From the NCBI GenBank assembly GCA_937960645.1, contig CALGPJ010000014.1:1-34259 (forward strand): a stretch of DNA of 34,259 nt. The letters run 5' to 3'. The notes under the pieces are model-generated. The model did no database searches, had not been told where the DNA came from, and was given only the letters and a program-made list of their open reading frames with translations. Shown here piece after piece: positions 32,354 through 34,259 of this stretch. A program made the position numbers and the translations under genes. The stretch comes from an uncultured Spirochaetia bacterium (GTDB lineage Bacteria; Spirochaetota; Spirochaetia; JABEVK01). Positions within the stretch are counted from its first letter, which is position 1. Each line of letters begins with the position of its first letter.

Positions 32354-32914
32354 TTACGCGGGGGGCAGGATTTGCAGCCCCCCGGGGCTCAGAATCGCCC
32401 GAAAGGGAACATCCCAGGGGTCAACGGGAAGGGTGCTTCGGATTTGTTCGTTCAAAACGTGGAGCACCGAAAACACGGTTGGGTGGGAGGCCAAAAAGCG
32501 GTCGAAAAAGCCGCCGCCGCGTCCCAGCCGATAGCCGCGAACGTCCACCGCCAGGGCAGGAGCGAACAGCAGGGCCGGATGTCCCTCCCAGCGCGGCGAG
32601 CCCTCGGTTGGGCCCCGAAATCCTCGTTCATCGTCCACGAAGTGCTCGGGACTGCCCTCGAGGAAGTTCAGCCGTTCCTCCCTGGTTCGGGGATAAAACA
32701 CCCGCAGTCCTCGCTGGATAGCCCAATCACGAATCAGATAAGAGGGCAACTCACCCAACAATGGCTGGTAGAGCAGGACGCTGGTCAGGCCCGATAGGTC
32801 AATCTGGTCCAGCCAGGGACGGGTCTGCCGCGCCGCGTCTTCCAGATACGAAGGGGACAGTCCCGAAAGAAAAAGTTTCATGTGGTTGCGGAGGTGCTTT
32901 TTTTCCGGAATCAA
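32354..32914 (-). CDS. 5-formyltetrahydrofolate cyclo-ligase
   Basis: ATP-dependent conversion of 5-formyl-THF to 5,10-methenyl-THF (MTHFS/YgfA family), recycling an inhibitory folate. The 186 residues have the family signature in the C-terminal half: ALAVDVRGYRLGRGGGFFDRFL (about 129-150), where GYRLGRGGGFFDR is the ATP/folate site, plus an N-terminal basic start and the YQPLLGELP segment near 49-57. The first codon is TTG at 32914, supported by an AAGGAG ribosome binding site 5 nt upstream; the ATG at residue 12 would remove part of the N-terminal helix. It diverges from the 7TM-HTH gene across 44 nt and ends at a terminator. Confidence 0.88.
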   Translation of the reverse strand: MIPEKKHLRNHMKLFLSGLSPSYLEDAARQTRPWLDQIDLSGLTSVLLYQPLLGELPSYLIRDWAIQRGLRVFYPRTREERLNFLEGSPEHFVDDERGFRGPTEGSPRWEGHPALLFAPALAVDVRGYRLGRGGGFFDRFLASHPTVFSVLHVLNEQIRSTLPVDPWDVPFRAILSPGGLQILPPA

Positions 32915-32923
32915 GTCAGCTCC

Positions 32924-32952
32924 TTGACGGATCGGGGCCGGCCCACCATCTT
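32924..32952 (+). promoter_or_regulatory. candidate 7TM-HTH gene promoter, leaderless type
   Basis: TTGACG (5 of 6), 17-nt spacer, CATCTT (3 of 6), then 6 nt (CTAGTT) to the ATG at 32959. There is no Shine-Dalgarno sequence. The TTGAC also forms part of the ribosome binding region of the divergent gene on the other strand. Confidence 0.42.
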
Positions 32953-32958
32953 CTAGTT

Positions 32959-33828
32959 ATGAACATCCTAGCGATCCTCGCCCTGCTTGTCGCCCTGGGT
33001 TTCAGCCTGCAGGCGGCCCCTCGGTTTTGGGAATTGGCCCGACGTCGACACAAGAGGGCATGCCTGGGTCTTGCCCTGTTAACGGCCAGCCTGGCATTTA
33101 CCGCGGCCCTTCACCTGGCCAGCTTACTGGTCGGGCTTTGGGGAATGGACGCCCATCTATTAATCGTTTACCGTTGGGTTTTGGCAGGATCGCTCGTCGG
33201 TCAGGGATGGCTTGTCCTGACAGACCTGGTTCCCTCCCTCAAAAAAACAGGGTTGCTGGTGATCGTTTTCATCGTCTTTGCCGCCGTAGTCACTCTCGCT
33301 GCCCTGGGGTTGACGGACTGGGCCGAACTCGTGAACTGGGTTTCTGGCCTGCTCCTCAACGTGGTCCTCTACCGAAACATCCACCGAAGCGCCCCCTTGA
33401 GGCGGCGGGACTGGGACCTGGGACTCTTTCCCTCGCTCCTCCTGCTTGCGGCCGTCCTGGCCGAAAGGTTTGGCCCCTTTTTTCCCAGCTGGCTGAGCGG
33501 CATCTCCTGGCCCTTGGTCCTGGCGGGTCTGGCCTTCTCTCTCCAACGAACCGCCAGCGGTATTCTGAATGTGCCCAGCTACCTCAAACGCGGAAAACTG
33601 AGACGCTCCTTCAAGAGGGAACATTCCCTCTCGCGGCGGCAGTTTTGGGTGATCCGTTACCGGCTGCAGGGAAAAACCCTGGCCGAGGCCGCAGAAAAAA
33701 CAGGACTCGATACCCGCAAGGTTCGTGCCGTGTATCGGAGTACCCTGCGCCGACTCGGATTGAAATCCCGACTGGAGCTGCGCGATCTGGTCCTCAGTGG
33801 TTCGAACACGGGGGAGAACCTGTCCTAG
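32959..33828 (+). CDS. seven-helix membrane protein with C-terminal LuxR-type helix-turn-helix
   Basis: A 289-residue protein with seven hydrophobic segments: about 2-20, 34-62, 66-90, 98-118, 124-140, 153-172 and 180-197. A short basic linker (207-221) and a LuxR/GerE-type DNA-binding domain (about 222-280) follow, with LSRRQFWVIRYRLQGKTLAEAAEKTGL as its start and TRKVRAVYRSTLRRLGLKSR as the recognition-helix region. It would bind DNA from the membrane after sensing a membrane or envelope signal; one-component regulators of this build occur in spirochaetes. No cognate enzyme or receptor is nearby, and its targets are unknown. The ATG at 32959 is chosen because the first helix starts there; upstream in-frame sequence is hydrophilic and overlaps the divergent gene. 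Confidence 0.83.
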   Translation: MNILAILALLVALGFSLQAAPRFWELARRRHKRACLGLALLTASLAFTAALHLASLLVGLWGMDAHLLIVYRWVLAGSLVGQGWLVLTDLVPSLKKTGLLVIVFIVFAAVVTLAALGLTDWAELVNWVSGLLLNVVLYRNIHRSAPLRRRDWDLGLFPSLLLLAAVLAERFGPFFPSWLSGISWPLVLAGLAFSLQRTASGILNVPSYLKRGKLRRSFKREHSLSRRQFWVIRYRLQGKTLAEAAEKTGLDTRKVRAVYRSTLRRLGLKSRLELRDLVLSGSNTGENLS

Positions 33829-33997
33829 GGCCGTTGGTTGGTTATGGTAGTGCCTCGGCAACTGTCCCTGGCTCGGGCGACCTTAGGCGGAATTTTCTGC
33901 GGTTTTTCCCTGTTTCACCCCCTTTTCCTCCATTTCCTGTGTAAAAACTCGCACAAAACGCGCACTTTTCCGCCTTATCTAGCGGAGGTACCGCGTC

Positions 33998-34259
33998 ATG
34001 TCCTTTGTTCCCCTGTTCTGTCCCAACCCGGAGTGCGCCCACCACCCGCGCCGCTTCCCCCTTGCCGCTGGTGAGCCCCCCTGGTTCCGCATCAAGGGCC
34101 GCTTCACCACCGAGCGCAACGGGGAGGTGCAGCGCTACCAGTGCAAACACTGCGGCCGCACCTTTTCCCAACAGAGCGGGCGTTTCCGGCTCGGGAGCCG
34201 CTGCGGGAGTTTCATCGGCGGAACTGGAACCGGGAGGACGGACTGTGGACGGTGGACGG
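33998..34259 (+). CDS. zinc-ribbon protein, N-terminal part, cut by window edge (possible transposase)
   Basis: An open frame starting at ATG 33998 with GGAGG 9 nt upstream and running to the right edge (87 residues visible). It has two cysteine pairs: CPNPEC at 8-13 and CKHC at 51-54 within QCKHCGRTFSQQ. This Zn-ribbon followed by GRTFS is typical of the N-terminus of IS1/IS1595-like transposases and related DNA-binding proteins. After about residue 60 the sequence (SGRFRLGSRCGS) stops resembling those families. A different frame then reads more protein-like (FHRRNWNREDGLW), so a frameshift or decayed element is possible. No inverted repeats can be checked because the 3' end is missing. Confidence 0.5.
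   Translation, partial: MSFVPLFCPNPECAHHPRRFPLAAGEPPWFRIKGRFTTERNGEVQRYQCKHCGRTFSQQSGRFRLGSRCGSFIGGTGTGRTDCGRWT

Noticed and set aside
33842-34171. 109-codon minus-strand frame with a hydrophobic start, resembling a small secreted protein
   Set aside because: It lies opposite the zinc-ribbon frame, which has cysteine pairs and a proper ribosome binding site; the apparent signal peptide is Ala/Gly/Val-rich GC bias.
1-34259. CRISPR arrays, tRNA or rRNA genes, phage or plasmid modules
   Set aside because: No regularly spaced repeats, cloverleaf-like stretches or phage/plasmid proteins were seen by eye; a covariance-model scan could not be run.

Overview
The window looks like chromosomal DNA from a GC-rich, fermentative spirochaete (Spirochaetota, probably Spirochaetales). 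The clues are a RecO without a zinc finger and with a spirochaete-like N-terminus, a RecJ with a large internal insertion, lipoproteins with LysM and FecR-type domains, a methyl-accepting chemotaxis protein, an OadG-OadA-OadB sodium pump, and a seven-helix membrane protein ending in a LuxR-type helix-turn-helix. The assignment rests on remembered family features, not on a database search. Gene density is very high, many neighbours overlap by 4 to 20 nt, and no gap without a gene exceeds 300 nt. I saw no rRNA, tRNA, CRISPR array or complete insertion sequence.

Layout. 1-773 is the 3' part of a citrate synthase gene. 780-5427 (minus) holds lon, a VanY-type carboxypeptidase, trmL and galT. 5504-10629 (plus) is a tightly overlapping run of recO, a pyrimidine-nucleoside phosphorylase, recJ and an M23 peptidase. 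10648-13273 (minus) carries a LysM lipoprotein and homoserine dehydrogenase. 13384-15811 (plus) carries a FecR-domain protein, a small HAMP membrane protein and rlmB. Adenosine deaminase (minus) diverges at 16.9 kb from tk-deoC-mcp-sugar dehydrogenase (plus). murJ (minus) is followed by oadGAB and fba (plus), closed by a strong terminator at 27.7 kb. 27735-32914 (minus) has 5-formyl-THF cyclo-ligase, a conserved hypothetical protein, a very large fusion enzyme and a flavodoxin-like protein. The right end has the 7TM-HTH gene and a truncated zinc-ribbon ORF.

The most interesting gene is 28277-31618 (minus). It encodes one 1113-residue chain made of 2-oxoacid dehydrogenase E1-alpha, E1-beta, a lipoyl domain and a beta-ketoacyl-ACP synthase III, with catalytic residues visible in each part but no E2 acyltransferase domain. 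This suggests a self-contained machine that decarboxylates a (branched-chain) 2-oxoacid and passes the acyl group straight from the lipoyl arm to the KAS III cysteine to start fatty-acid synthesis. A 13-bp palindrome lies on its predicted -35 box.

A second theme is gene starts. At least nine genes have a -10-like hexamer ending only 5 to 8 nt before the start codon, usually with a -35-like hexamer exactly 17 nt further upstream and little or no Shine-Dalgarno sequence. This suggests widespread leaderless mRNAs. Other genes in the same window (fba, the LysM lipoprotein, the HAMP protein) have ordinary leaders with good ribosome binding sites.

Functionally, the window mixes nucleoside salvage (nucleoside phosphorylase, adenosine deaminase, thymidine kinase, deoxyribose-phosphate aldolase), central carbon and sodium energetics (citrate synthase, OadGAB, class II aldolase), envelope building (murJ, two peptidoglycan peptidases, LysM lipoprotein), RNA methylation (trmL, rlmB) and DNA repair (recO, recJ).
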